Positions 1 to 10,800 of a stretch of 64,000 bases of DNA are shown here, one piece after another. The translations under genes were made by a program, and so were the position numbers. Origin of the DNA: CALOCY01 sp942491975 (GTDB lineage: Bacteria; Bacteroidota; Bacteroidia; Bacteroidales; Prolixibacteraceae); the NCBI GenBank assembly GCA_942491975.1, contig CALOCY010000004.1, forward strand, positions 2,914,001 to 2,978,000. The letters run 5' to 3'. Below the pieces are notes generated by a model that saw nothing but the letters and a program-made list of their open reading frames with translations, had not been told where the DNA came from and did not search any database. Every line of letters starts with the position of its first letter. The stretch's first letter is position 1.

Positions 1-1292
1 CCGGCAATTTTTACTTCTTTCATTTGTCCAATACATCCGGTGGAAATTTTATTGACAGGATTGTGTGTCAAAAATCAACCGACAATGGTGATACCTGGAC
101 TGACGGCACCTTTACCGGATTAAACGGAACAAAAGCCCAGGATAAACAGTGGAGTGTAATTGATCGGGATAATAACATCTATCTGACGTGGACACAATTT
201 GATGCCTATGCAAGTTCAGATCCTGCCGACAGTACTATAATACGCTTTTCAAAATCGATTGATGGCGGGGATACATGGTCAACACCCGTGAGAATAAATA
301 AAGTTGCCGGTGATTGTATTGATAGTGATAACTCGGTGGAAGGAGCGGTTCCGGCGATGGGGCCTGATGGTGAAATTTATGTATCCTGGGCCGGCCCCGA
401 TGGTATTGTTTTCAATCGATCCTTGGATCAGGGCAATACATGGCTGAACCGGGAGATTGTAATCGATTCAATGCCCGGAGGTTGGGATTTTAATATTCCC
501 GGTATATCCCGGTGTAACGGACTTCCGGTAATAAAGTGCGACCTTAGCGGAGGCCCCGGTCATGGTACCATTTATGTCAACTGGTCAGACCAAAGGAATG
601 GAACGGACGATACCGATATATGGCTCTCTAAATCAACCGATGGGGGTAATACCTGGTGCAGTCCGATACGTGTAAATAATGACGGATCGGGTAAACACCA
701 GTTTTTCACGTGGCTGGATATTGACCAAACAAATGGCAACTTGTATTTTGTCTTTTATGATCGCAGGAATTATAACGACACCCAAACGGATGTTTACCTG
801 GCTTTTTCGGATGACGGTGGAAACACATTTACAAATAAGAGGATTAGTGAATCCCCTTTTATTCCGAATAGGGGTATTTTCTTTGGGGATTACACCAATA
901 TTGTTGCCCATAATGATATTGTAAGGCCAATCTGGACCCGCCTTCATGATGGGAAGTTAAGTATATGGACCGATATAACACCTCTGGATATGCTACTTAC
1001 CACGGCCGATTATGAAATACCGAATATTGTTGAAGCCCGGCAATATCCCAATCCAGCATCAGATATCAGTTATGTATCGTTCAAACTTTACGAATCATCT
1101 GATGTAACCTTAAGCTTGTTTGATCAGCAGGGGCGTAAAGTTTATACAATAATAGAAAACGATAAAATGGGGTATGGTAAATATGTTATTCCCATTAAGA
1201 TAAATGAAATCGGGTTAATCAATGGATCATACTATTGCAAACTATCTGTCAATGGCAGCTCAAAAACGCTAAGGATAATTGTCATTGAGTAA
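1..1292 (+). CDS. Secreted Asp-box (BNR) repeat protein with T9SS type A sorting tail, 5' truncated
   Basis: The reading frame is open at the window edge (frame 3), so the true start and signal peptide lie upstream; the first possible start inside is a TTG at 24 in mid-domain. At least five Asp-box motifs of the form S-x-D-x-G-x-T-W/F are visible (STDNGDTW, SIDGGDTW, SLDQGNTW, STDGGNTW, SDDGGNTF), which is the signature of a sialidase-type beta-propeller. The last ~80 residues (YPNPASD, then FDQQGRKVY, ending KTLRIIVIE) form a Por-type C-terminal sorting domain, so the protein should cross the outer membrane by T9SS. No sialidase catalytic residues can be assigned in the visible part. A glycosidase, peptidase or non-catalytic propeller are all possible. 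Confidence 0.85.
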   Translation, partial: GNFYFFHLSNTSGGNFIDRIVCQKSTDNGDTWTDGTFTGLNGTKAQDKQWSVIDRDNNIYLTWTQFDAYASSDPADSTIIRFSKSIDGGDTWSTPVRINKVAGDCIDSDNSVEGAVPAMGPDGEIYVSWAGPDGIVFNRSLDQGNTWLNREIVIDSMPGGWDFNIPGISRCNGLPVIKCDLSGGPGHGTIYVNWSDQRNGTDDTDIWLSKSTDGGNTWCSPIRVNNDGSGKHQFFTWLDIDQTNGNLYFVFYDRRNYNDTQTDVYLAFSDDGGNTFTNKRISESPFIPNRGIFFGDYTNIVAHNDIVRPIWTRLHDGKLSIWTDITPLDMLLTTADYEIPNIVEARQYPNPASDISYVSFKLYESSDVTLSLFDQQGRKVYTIIENDKMGYGKYVIPIKINEIGLINGSYYCKLSVNGSSKTLRIIVIE

Positions 1293-1543
1293 ACTATGCC
1301 GGATAAAATAAAAAGCAATACAACCTTCTTCCCGGGAAGCATAACATTAGCATAGAGTAGTCCAACCGCCAATGTCTTGGTTTTTATCTGATACGTCATC
1401 AAAAAATTCCTTAAACCGGTCAATTTATTCTTATAACTGTGCATCTGTCAATGAATCTATTCAGCTGAAAATCTACCAGGTATACCTTAAATGGTTATCT
1501 TAGTGGTTCAGCTAAATGATTTGTAAATTTTTTGCTATACAAC

Positions 1544-3877
1544 ATGAAAAACCTTATCGGATTAGCCATACTAGCACTCTTTTTAAATGCTTGTCAAAAC
1601 AGGCAACAGGGGAATACCTCTTCACAAGATGTCAACGTTGCAGGGTCAGGCCTGATTAACTATGTAAATCCGTTTATAGGCACAAAAAACATGGGGCACA
1701 CCTTTCCGGGTGCCACTGCGCCTTTTGGCATGGTACAGCTAAGCCCGGAGACAAATCAGCAACCGATGTTTCGTGATGGGAAATACAATCCCGATACGTA
1801 TAAATATTGCTCGGGGTATCAATATGATGACCACACCATATTCGGGTTTAGCCACACGCATTTCAGCGGGACAGGACATGCTGATTTGGGTGATTTTTTA
1901 ATTATGCCAACAGTAGGTTCCCTGCAACTGGAACCTGGCGATGCAAACGTATCGCAAAGCGGATACCATTCGCAATTCTCGCATGAAAATGAACATGCAG
2001 CACCCGGCTATTATAAAGTACAACTGGATGATTATAATATTACGGCAGAATTAACAGCTTCCGAAAGGGTTGGTTTTCATCAGTACACCTTTCCAAAATC
2101 AGACAGTGCCCATATTGTTCTCGACTTAATTTCAAACATCTATAACTATGATGGTAAAAACACCTGGACTTTTATTCGTGTAGAAAATGATTCGCTTGTA
2201 ACAGGGTACAGGCAAACCCATGGGTGGGCAAGGACCAGGACAATCTATTTTGCCATGCAATTCTCCAAACCATTTCATAATTACGGTCATAAAAAGTATG
2301 AAAAGGTAAAGTATAACGGTTTCTACAGAAAGTTTAACGAAACCGAAAACTTTCCGGAAATGGCCGGAAAAAACATTCGTGCATATTTCGATTTTAAAAC
2401 GGGAAAAGATGAAAAAATTAAACTGAAATTTGCCCTCTCCCCCGTGAGCACCAATGGTGCATTGAAAAACTTACAGGCAGAAATTCCACACTATGATTTT
2501 GACAGGACAAAACAGGAAACAGAGGCAAAGTGGGAAGCTGAATTGTCAAAAATTATTGTAGAAACCGAAACCGTTGAGCAAAAGGAGACATTTTATACTG
2601 CACTGTATCACACCATGCTAAGCCCTGTTATCTATGAAGATGTGGATGGGGCATACCGTGGTTTAGACCAAAACATTCACCAGTCAGAGGGCTTTACCAA
2701 CTACACTATTTTTTCGCTTTGGGATACCTACAGGGCATTGCACCCCCTTTTTAATATTATACAATCGCAACGAAACAGTGACATGATAAAATCCATGCTG
2801 GCACATCACGACCAAAGTGTGCATAATATGTTGCCTGTTTGGAGCCACCACGCCAATGAAAACTGGTGTATGGTTGGCTATCATGCTGTTTCGGTTATTG
2901 CAGATGCCATTGTAAAAGGCACAACCGATGTCGATTTAACAAGGGTATTAAAAGCCTGTGAAAACACATCTACATTGTCCTATTATGATGGCATAGGCTG
3001 TTACATTTCCTTAGGCTACGTGGCAGAAGATAAAAGCCCTTCTTCAGTCTCAAAAACACTGGAATATGCGTATGATGACTGGTGTATTGCCCAAATTGCG
3101 AAAAAAGCAGGTAATAAACAGGTTTATACTGATTACATCAAACGATCAAAAAACTACCTGAATGTATATGATCCCGAGATCGGATATATGCGCCCGAAAT
3201 TAGCCAATGGTGCATGGCGGGAAGCTTTTGACCCGTTGGATACGCACGGACAGGGATTTATTGAGGGCAATGCCTGGAATTACGGATTGTATGTGCCCCA
3301 TGAAACAGTCTATATGATTGCCATGATGGGGGGAAAAGATCGATTTTCTGCCCATCTGAATCAAATTTTCACCACCAAAATTGAAGACAGGTACATTGAG
3401 AAAAACGAAGATATTACACGGGATGGCATCATTGGAAATTATGTACATGGCAATGAACCCGGGCACCATATCCCTTATTTGTACAATTGGACCAATCATC
3501 CGTGGAAAACACAAGAGCGTGTCAGGATGATTATGGATACCATGTATAGCAACAAAGAAGATGGTTTATGCGGGAACGATGATGCAGGACAGATGAGTGC
3601 CTGGTACATATTTAGCGCATTAGGTTTTTATCCCGTAAATCCCGGATCTGATGAATACGCTATTGGAAGCCCGATGGTGAATAAAGCAATCGTACAGCTT
3701 GACAATGGCAAAACATTAACAATCAATACCATTAACCAAAGCAGGGAGAATGTTTACATTGAAAAAGCAGAGATTAATGGCAAAGAGATTGTTGGGAATA
3801 AGTTAAAACACAGTGATATCATGAATGGTGGAGAGATAACTTTTCATTTACGAGAGACTCCCCAAAGTACGAAATAG
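1544..3877 (+). CDS. GH92 family alpha-mannosidase, lipoprotein
   Basis: A 777-residue exo-acting, calcium-dependent alpha-mannosidase of glycoside hydrolase family 92, expected to trim mannose from glycans at the cell surface or in the periplasm. The ATG at 1544 is preferred over a TTG at 1532 because it gives a clean lipoprotein signal (MKNLIGLAILALFLNAC, lipid-attachment Cys at residue 17). Family signatures in order: HTFPGATAPFGMVQLSPET near residue 55, SHTHFSGTGHADLGDF near 105, FSLWDTYRALHPL near 390, GNAWNYG near 575, GNEPGHHIPYLYNW near 640 and GNDDAGQMSAWY near 680. The last two carry the conserved Glu and Asp pairs typical of the active site. The length matches the family. It is convergent with the next gene. 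No SusC/SusD genes are adjacent, so this is not a classic utilisation locus. Confidence 0.95.
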   Translation: MKNLIGLAILALFLNACQNRQQGNTSSQDVNVAGSGLINYVNPFIGTKNMGHTFPGATAPFGMVQLSPETNQQPMFRDGKYNPDTYKYCSGYQYDDHTIFGFSHTHFSGTGHADLGDFLIMPTVGSLQLEPGDANVSQSGYHSQFSHENEHAAPGYYKVQLDDYNITAELTASERVGFHQYTFPKSDSAHIVLDLISNIYNYDGKNTWTFIRVENDSLVTGYRQTHGWARTRTIYFAMQFSKPFHNYGHKKYEKVKYNGFYRKFNETENFPEMAGKNIRAYFDFKTGKDEKIKLKFALSPVSTNGALKNLQAEIPHYDFDRTKQETEAKWEAELSKIIVETETVEQKETFYTALYHTMLSPVIYEDVDGAYRGLDQNIHQSEGFTNYTIFSLWDTYRALHPLFNIIQSQRNSDMIKSMLAHHDQSVHNMLPVWSHHANENWCMVGYHAVSVIADAIVKGTTDVDLTRVLKACENTSTLSYYDGIGCYISLGYVAEDKSPSSVSKTLEYAYDDWCIAQIAKKAGNKQVYTDYIKRSKNYLNVYDPEIGYMRPKLANGAWREAFDPLDTHGQGFIEGNAWNYGLYVPHETVYMIAMMGGKDRFSAHLNQIFTTKIEDRYIEKNEDITRDGIIGNYVHGNEPGHHIPYLYNWTNHPWKTQERVRMIMDTMYSNKEDGLCGNDDAGQMSAWYIFSALGFYPVNPGSDEYAIGSPMVNKAIVQLDNGKTLTINTINQSRENVYIEKAEINGKEIVGNKLKHSDIMNGGEITFHLRETPQSTK

Positions 3878-3912
3878 CATCAACTGCCCATTTTTTTAAT
3901 ACGGTATAATAA

Positions 3913-5802
3913 CTATTTGCTTAAAGGATCGGCACTAAAGCACATTTCACGAACCTGCTCATTTGTTAACAGGTGAAATTGGGGTAAAAGTGGCCTTTCC
4001 CCATCCAATCTGTCAATTTCGGTCCTATGTGTAGTCATCCAGTCAACAATCAATTTCCGAAACCGCTTATTCGCTTTCCCGTGATCTGTGTCTTCCCCCA
4101 TATTTGAACCTAAAATACTACCGGTGGAAGCCAGTTTAGGGTCAGAAGAAAATGCAACTTCAGATAATTTCGCCCTGAATTCCTTCTCTGCTGATTCCAT
4201 CTTTGAAAACTCTTCCTTGAAAAATCGTTGATCAATGGAATGCCTGCCTTCATGGGCAAAGGTTAATGACTCGATTTTTAACCGCTTATATTCCGAAACA
4301 AATGCCATGCATAAGTCAGCACCCTCCAGCCCTTCCTGTTTGAATTGGTTGTAAATTCTTTTGGCGGCATTAAACTTCAGGCGTGTTGGCAGGCCGGGAG
4401 GATTGGCACAGGGATCTTTTTTACAAATCTCGTCGTCCTGTGTAATAGAATTCTTACTAAACCCTTCCATCTCCAGCCGTTTGTCTCCATTAGCTACCCA
4501 ATTCCATATCGGGAAGGGCTCATTGATAAATGCATCCCGTACTTCTACAATTGAGGAATCGGTTCCCCATCCCCCCACATTGGTGGCCCCTAACCAACTT
4601 GTAAAATCCCTTGAAATCATTCTTCCTATTGAGATATAACGAAAATCTGCGGTGTACCCGAACTGTTCTATTTGCTTTGTTTCATCGTGTAGTGTGTGTC
4701 CTAGCAGCCAGCAATAGTAATTACATGTTTCACCACTATACCCTTCAGCTCCATATCGCTTCCTTATCTCTTCAAAAAACAATTGGTGGTTATATTCGGG
4801 TTTCTTTGTCGAAAATTGAAAATTGTCCCACAATTTTCTGGCTATTGTTTCAATGGCATCATCGTATACTTCATTATAGTTCGTTCTGCCACGGGCAATT
4901 TGCGGATAAAATGAGCTGTTTACCTCATCAAAATCCTCAATAAATTCAGCATAAGCCACGATATTGTGTATTTCGGGATTGTTTAACAATATTGAACGCT
5001 CTTCTTTGTTGGCACTGGTAACAATCAGGGAAGCATAATCGTAAAAACGTGATTGTGCAAAAGCATTGATCAACTTTTCTTTTTCTTCAACAACCAACGC
5101 TCTGTTATTCCATATTGGCAATATAGCATGGAATATGGCAAAAGGTTTTGATAATATTCCTTCTACCTTTTGGTTTTTATAAATGTGAAAATAGGACTGT
5201 AAGGCCATTAAAATTCCCGGACCATCATTTAAACAGAACGAAACCCCAAGTAAGAGTTCTGAGGGGAGAGTCCTTCCGGGTTGCTCATCTAGTATTGCTT
5301 TAAGCGATGAAGATACATTGCGCAATTTATGGCAGCCTATAGGATGGTTGTTTTTCAGATTTTCAAGATTTTGACCAAGAACAGCTGACGCAATGGCTAA
5401 TTGGGAACTGTGTATCTCATTTTTATTATCTGCTTCTTTTAATGCTCTGTTTGCGAAAATTAAAGCATTTTCAAACTGCCTTCTTTCAACTTCAATTTGG
5501 GTTAAAACTCGCCATGATTTGCTTTTATTGAAACCTGACAAAAGGGCATCGTCAATTTTATTTTTGGCATCGTTATAATTCTCATAAATCTTCCAATCCT
5601 GGTAGGCAAGGGTTTGTAGTGCAGTGACCCTGTCTTGCACATTATAGGTTGTATCTGCAATGATTTTAGTGTAGATATTCCTGCTTTTATCAAGCTTAAC
5701 CTGACCGAAAGCCCTGCGGGCCAAAGAGATGGAGTAATCAGTTGGAGGCTGAGAAGTTGAACATCCAATAATACAAAAGGCGACAAAAAGGTATAGTTTC
5801 AT
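3913..5802 (-). CDS. Lipoprotein with TPR-like N-terminus and HExxH motif
   Basis: A 629-residue protein of unknown family. The ATG at 5802 is chosen because it yields a short lipoprotein signal (MKLYLFVAFCIIGCSTSQ, lipid Cys at residue 14); an upstream alternative at 5817 adds five residues. The N-terminal half is helical with TPR-like spacing (RRAFGQVKLDKSRNIY, AYQDWKIYENYNDAK, RQFENALIFANRALKEA). Near residue 515 it has FAHEGRHSIDQ, an HExxH that could bind zinc as in metallopeptidases; the third ligand cannot be assigned with confidence. Downstream helices contain another His-rich stretch (DTDHGKANKRF). A peptidase role is inference from one motif. It is convergent with the GH92 gene 35 bp away. 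Confidence 0.8.
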   Translation of the reverse strand: MKLYLFVAFCIIGCSTSQPPTDYSISLARRAFGQVKLDKSRNIYTKIIADTTYNVQDRVTALQTLAYQDWKIYENYNDAKNKIDDALLSGFNKSKSWRVLTQIEVERRQFENALIFANRALKEADNKNEIHSSQLAIASAVLGQNLENLKNNHPIGCHKLRNVSSSLKAILDEQPGRTLPSELLLGVSFCLNDGPGILMALQSYFHIYKNQKVEGILSKPFAIFHAILPIWNNRALVVEEKEKLINAFAQSRFYDYASLIVTSANKEERSILLNNPEIHNIVAYAEFIEDFDEVNSSFYPQIARGRTNYNEVYDDAIETIARKLWDNFQFSTKKPEYNHQLFFEEIRKRYGAEGYSGETCNYYCWLLGHTLHDETKQIEQFGYTADFRYISIGRMISRDFTSWLGATNVGGWGTDSSIVEVRDAFINEPFPIWNWVANGDKRLEMEGFSKNSITQDDEICKKDPCANPPGLPTRLKFNAAKRIYNQFKQEGLEGADLCMAFVSEYKRLKIESLTFAHEGRHSIDQRFFKEEFSKMESAEKEFRAKLSEVAFSSDPKLASTGSILGSNMGEDTDHGKANKRFRKLIVDWMTTHRTEIDRLDGERPLLPQFHLLTNEQVREMCFSADPLSK

Positions 5803-6332
5803 GTTTAATATTATCATTTGTATTGAAGTAAAAAAATCCTGCTATTTTGTTAATCAATAAATTATTGTGTCTTTGATAAATCGTCTTTAAATTAAAGACA
5901 ATCAATAATCCGTAAAGATTCTTGCGTAAATATACGCAAAGGTTTTAGGTAAATGTGCGTATATCGTTTTATTGTCAACTTTATTTGGAGCCTTTTAGTA
6001 GGGGGGAGGATAAAGAAATCACCTAAAAACGTGTTGTATTTGGCAAAGTTGAACGGTACCGTGCCGTTATCGGAATAAAAGGATAACTCTCCCAACATGA
6101 TTTTGCTTTTGTCTTAAGCCAGGCTTTGGATACTTAAATTAGAGATGTAGTTTTCTCAAACTCTATAGAAACAAGGCTGTGTTAACCACTATTTGTACCT
6201 TATTACCACTAATAATATTTAGTGGTTTTGTAACAAAATAGTTTAGGATAACGTTACTTATAGGTGCGAAGTATTCCTTTGTAGATTATATAAATTAACC
6301 AAACATGTTTTAACCCTAAAATCATTACTGCT
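5803..6332. other. AT-rich intergenic region between divergent genes
   Basis: About 530 bp lie between a minus-strand lipoprotein gene and a plus-strand gene, so promoters for both are expected here. A 68-codon minus-strand frame at 5892-6098 has no recognisable motif and I do not call it. No hairpin, repeat or RNA gene was recognised. Confidence 0.5.
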
Positions 6333-7355
6333 ATGGCAAAAATTGATTTAGAAAAGGAAGTAAAAAAGAGAATCATTGCAGGTGGTAAGAAGAGCAACCT
6401 GAACTACTACAACATCAACATTAAAAAGATGAAAGTGAGGACAGGTGCTATTCGTTACACCAAGCAAAACATTAAAGAGTTGTCCCCTAAAGTTGTTGAC
6501 ACCATTAAACTTTCACCCAACTGTACTAACCTGGTTCAGGAGGCTTCGTACCAATACACCCAGGAGAGGTCTCACTCTCTAACCTGGAAACTGGGTGCCA
6601 CGTACTCTTACGAATCGGACGTTACTGCTCAGATTGATCTGGGCATAAATGTGGGCGGGTCTACGAAACGCTCTTTTAGCCTGACCGGCGAATTGTCTGG
6701 TACCGACACAAACAAAGAGAGCAAAACCTTTACCATGAGTGCCAAAGTGCCTCCCTGTTCAAGCCTTGAAATGCCCATCAGGATAACAGAAACCGAAATT
6801 GACGTGGAATTTGAAATTGATGTGGTAGTAAGTGGTTCAGGTACGGCTATGCTCGATATTCCCTGGTGGGTCGATTCTGAAGTTCACATCATTATCTATG
6901 AAAAATTCACTATCAGGGGAAGCATTAAAGGAATTAAAAGCTCTACTTTCCAGGGAGGTTGGATTCCTAAAAAGGCAACATGCCCGCAGGGGCCATGCAA
7001 TAAAAAGATTGCAAAAATAAAGCTCTCGGATGTTAAGGTGCAGGCTAAAGGAATTGGCGATGACTGGAAATTCTCGGTGAATGTGGGCGGCACCCATCGC
7101 CCAGGCACCCTTAGTTCAATCAAAGGCACTACTTATAAAGTGATTTGTGAAGGAGAAAGGATGGAAATACCCGTTCATGTTGATATTGTGGAAGAAGACC
7201 CTAAATACAACGACTATGGTTCAGGTAGCGGGGTGATTATAATAGAACCGATAAAGGAAAAGGGACAATCAATCATAAAAGGTTCGGCAAGGGCCTTTAA
7301 TGCCGACAAAGGAAGTGCTTCCTTTGATTTTGTATTTGATTGGACCGTTGAATAA
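6333..7355 (+). CDS. Aerolysin/ETX-MTX2-like beta-pore protein (candidate)
   Basis: A 340-residue protein with no signal peptide, membrane helix or lipobox. Residues ~85-180 have the pattern of the aerolysin-family pore module: an amphipathic Ser/Thr-rich strand (SHSLTWKLGATYSYES), a glycine/serine-rich hairpin-like stretch (INVGGSTKRSFSLTGELSG), then a strand ending in VPPCSSLEMPIRITETE and a sheet returning to VVVSGSG. The V-P-P-x-S turn followed by alternating strands is typical of ETX/MTX2 proteins, though the call is by pattern only. The C-terminal half has a Cys pair (TCPQGPCNKK) and more beta strands. Lack of a signal peptide is common in bacterial members released by lysis. A 288-bp MITE sits 8 bp downstream. 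A cytosolic beta-sandwich protein without pore activity remains possible. Confidence 0.55.
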   Translation: MAKIDLEKEVKKRIIAGGKKSNLNYYNINIKKMKVRTGAIRYTKQNIKELSPKVVDTIKLSPNCTNLVQEASYQYTQERSHSLTWKLGATYSYESDVTAQIDLGINVGGSTKRSFSLTGELSGTDTNKESKTFTMSAKVPPCSSLEMPIRITETEIDVEFEIDVVVSGSGTAMLDIPWWVDSEVHIIIYEKFTIRGSIKGIKSSTFQGGWIPKKATCPQGPCNKKIAKIKLSDVKVQAKGIGDDWKFSVNVGGTHRPGTLSSIKGTTYKVICEGERMEIPVHVDIVEEDPKYNDYGSGSGVIIIEPIKEKGQSIIKGSARAFNADKGSASFDFVFDWTVE

Positions 7356-7363
7356 TACTACTA

Positions 7364-7651
7364 ACCTGAGTTCGATTATAAAATAGTTGTATTCAAAATG
7401 TTTGAAAAATGTGTTAAGTTGTTGATTTGCTGAGCAAATAGGGCAAAGCCCCAAGCCCCCTTCATTTCTTTTCCTTAGATGAAAAGAAACGAAGCAAAGA
7501 AAAATCAAGCCAAAATAAAGCTGTTTACATTTTCAATGTAACCAATTAGCCCGCATCGCGCAATTTTGGCGACTCACGAACAAAAGTTTTTTTATTTAAA
7601 ATGCTTACTATCAAATATGTTAGAAAAAAATTCTTAAATCGAACTCAGGTT
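7364..7651. mobile_element. 288-bp MITE, copy 1
   Basis: A non-coding element bounded by perfect 15-bp terminal inverted repeats (AACCTGAGTTCGATT at 7364-7378 and its complement at 7637-7651). It is flanked on both sides by ACTACT (7358-7363 and 7652-7657), so a 3-bp ACT or longer target duplication is visible. It is nearly identical to 56664-56952, differing by a few substitutions and one inserted A. There is no ORF of its own, so a transposase must act in trans. Confidence 0.88.
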
Positions 7652-7700
7652 ACTACTCTTTTTCCTGTTTCAAGTCTCCTCTATTTCCAGCTCTCCCTAC

Positions 7701-7733
7701 AACTTTCCTAAAGTTTGAAACTTTAGGAAAGTT
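7701..7733. repeat. Perfect palindrome, AACTTT-type
   Basis: A 16-bp arm (AACTTTCCTAAAGTTT) and its exact complement are separated by one base. Related palindromes lie at 56979-57011 and, with a long loop, at 20579-20667. This one sits 50 bp beyond MITE copy 1. It is not followed by a T-run, so it is probably a dispersed repeat and not a terminator. Confidence 0.6.
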
Positions 7734-7789
7734 CCATAATTCATGAAAATTTTAGAGCGAATTGGGGAAGGTTAAAAAAATCATAAAAG

Positions 7790-7823
7790 CAACAGGGCTG
7801 CTCATTCGGGTTGTCCCTGTTTT
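7790..7823 (-). terminator. Terminator of the NRPS gene
   Basis: Directly past the NRPS stop codon (reading the minus strand) lies an AACAGGG...CCCTGTT stem with an internal bulge, followed by GCTTTTATGATTTTTTTAA. This fits a rho-independent terminator with an interrupted T-tract. Confidence 0.55.
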
Positions 7824-10800
7824 TTATGCCTTCTTTTCAGGTGCAGCGGTCATTGCATCGATTGTTTCCTGAACGAATTTTACGGTGTGGGGCAGGTTCT
7901 CATAAATCAATGACAAATGGCGGCCTTTAAGGGTTATGCTATTTAACGGCCTGGCTGCATGTTTTTCCCATACATCAGATGCGTTTATCTTCAATAATTT
8001 ATCCGGTAATGAAGTGCGGTTTGCCTTTATATAATGTATTTTCAATGAAGGCGGACAGGGGCTTAATGTATGGCGCAAAGCACGGAGTTTTTTACTTAAG
8101 GCAGGATTCTCCGAATCTATGGGCAACGTATCCCCGGTGGTTTTGAATGATTGCTTTTTGAAATACGTTTTCACCCATTTTCTGAAAATCTGATGAACCT
8201 GCATCATAACCTGCAGTATATAGTAGGCAATGCTTAAAAGATGATATACCGGACGTGAGGTTTCAGCATAGCGGTGATGTAAAAGATCGGGATATTTGGT
8301 ATCAATCAATAACAACTCTGTCCGAATTCCTGATTTCTCGAGCAATAGGGCCATTTCATAGGCCAATAACCCACCCCAGGAAAAACCGCTTACCAAAACG
8401 GGGGATACAACCTCTCTCTTCATAAGCTTGTTAATGTGAAAGGAAGCAAGATCCTGCACTGATTTGGCTGCTATATCCTCAAGTATTGGCTCGTCAATGG
8501 ATGTACCGTAAATATCAAAAGAGCCGTCCAGCTTTCGCCCGAGAATACTTCCCCAATTGGGGTCCCCGTTGGGGGAATGGGCTATGATCATACTTCCTTT
8601 TGAAGCCGGAGATTGCTTTACTGTGGTAACGGTTTGGTGTACTGTTTTTTCACGATCAATTATTTTTGCTACTGATCGGATGGAGGGGGAATCCATAAAC
8701 TGGCGAACGGAAATTTTTTTGCCGAATTGTTTTTCAATGGCTGCACAAATCTTCAATGTCATCAGCGAATCCCCGCCCGAATAATAGAAATTTTCGGTTA
8801 CCCCCGCATTGGGGGTATTCAATATGGTGCACCAAATATCCTTTAGCCGGTGTTCTGTCTCTGTTTTTGGAGGGATCTTTACGTTATCGTTATTGGCGAT
8901 TGCTATACTTTTAAGCAGGGCTTTACGATCAATTTTACCATTGATTGTCAGTGGAATGGAATCTACTTCGGTCAGCATATCCGGTATCATATAAGCTGGT
9001 AACCGTTCAGATAAAAAACTGTTCAATGTTGCCGGGTCAGGCTCGTTTTTATTGGCACTTGTAAAACAGGCCAACAACTGTTTTTTGTTGCCTGAATCGT
9101 TTACAAAAACAGTGGCTTCTTCAACCATCGGGTGTTGACGGATTACCGCTTCAATCTCTCCCGGTTCAATACGAAACCCGCGGATTTTTACCTGGTCGTC
9201 ACACCGGCCGACAAAACAGATATTGCCGTCTTTGCGAAAACGCACAATATCCCCGGTCCGGTACAGCCGGGTCTTTCCTGATGCATCAAAAGGGTTGGGG
9301 ATAAAACGTTCACGGGTCAGATCGGGGCGGTTCAGGTAGCCCCTTGCAACACCTTCCCCTCCGATAAACAGTTCTCCTTCCATGCCTATAGGCAGGGGCA
9401 TGTTGTAACGGTCCAATACATAAACCTGTGTGTTGGCAATTGGTTTTCCGATGTGTGGTTCTGTATCGGAAACATTCAGTTGTGCAATTGATGAAAGTAC
9501 TGTAGTCTCTGTAGGGCCGTACGCATTAAAAAAACGTCGGCCGTTGCCCCATCTCTTTATCATCTCCGGTGGACATTTATCGGCACCGGAGCTAACGGTC
9601 TTTAACAATGGGTACTCCTTCTCATTCAATGTTTCGAGCAGTGAAGCCGGAAATGCACAGCAGGTTATTTTCAGTGATTTCAACAACTCGCGTATATCGA
9701 GTTTAAAATTTGCTTTATTAATATCAACTAAACAAAGTATTGCGCCTGAACATAATGCTTTAAACAGGTGTTCCTGTGAAGCATCAAACCCCAATGAAAG
9801 GTAATGAAGTACCCGGTCGTTTTTAGTCAGCTTAAATCGCCTGACCTGATCCGTAATTAAATTTACAAAACCATGATGTTCGATCATCACCCCCTTGGGT
9901 TCTCCTGTTGAACCGGAAGTGTAAATCACGTACATCAGGTTTTCGAGTTTAACTGTTTCGCTGCAATTTTCATGGGCAACAACATTTATCGCCTGAAAAG
10001 AACCGTTGGAACAAGTGATCATTTGCCCGTCATAAAGATCTTTTGCCTTGTCCACAAGGTGTTGATCCACAATCAAACAGGGGGCATTAATATCCCGGAG
10101 GATGAAACGAATGCGTTCCACAGGCAGGCCGGGATCAATCGGAACGTATGCCCCTCCGGCTTTTAGTACGGCCAACATGGCAATAACTACCTCAACAGAC
10201 CTGTGCATGAAGATGCCCGCCAATTGCTCAGGGCTAACTCCGGCTGTTTTTAACGTTTTTGCAAGATCATCGGCCTGTCGGTTCAATTCGTGATAAGTTA
10301 TGGTATGCCCTTCAGACTCTATTGCCACGTGCGAAGGATAACGTAAAGCTGTTTGTTCAAACAGGTGGTGGGTACACTGTTCTTTGGGGAATAATTTTTC
10401 AGTTTGATTAAATGTATGGACAAGTTGGTGGTATTTTTCTTTGGGGAGCAGTGATAATGCGCCGATCTTTGCCACCGGATTAAGAAAAAAGCCCTCCAAA
10501 ATGCTTGTTATCCCCTCGAAAACAGGATGAATGTCTTCGGGCTGGTAATAATTGCTATTGTATAAAAAATGAATAGCCGGTTTTTTATGCGGGTTTTCAT
10601 ACCGCTCAATATACATGGTCAGTTGATTCTGTATATCATTGCGGTGGAGCTGTTCAATGGAGTAATTTTCATTGCCCGGATAAAACAATTCGATGAGGGA
10701 AACATTGATCAGGTGAGCCACATCTGTTTTATGCAATTCACGGTTTAGCCTGACCACTTCATCAAACGGATAGCTGCCATGAACGTTAACAACCCGGTTT

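Noticed and set aside
633..947. 104-codon minus-strand frame inside the Asp-box protein gene
   Set aside because: It lies antisense to a gene with clear Asp-box motifs and has no domain or signal of its own.
5892..6098. 68-codon minus-strand frame in the intergenic region
   Set aside because: No recognisable motif and AT-driven composition; nothing supports translation.
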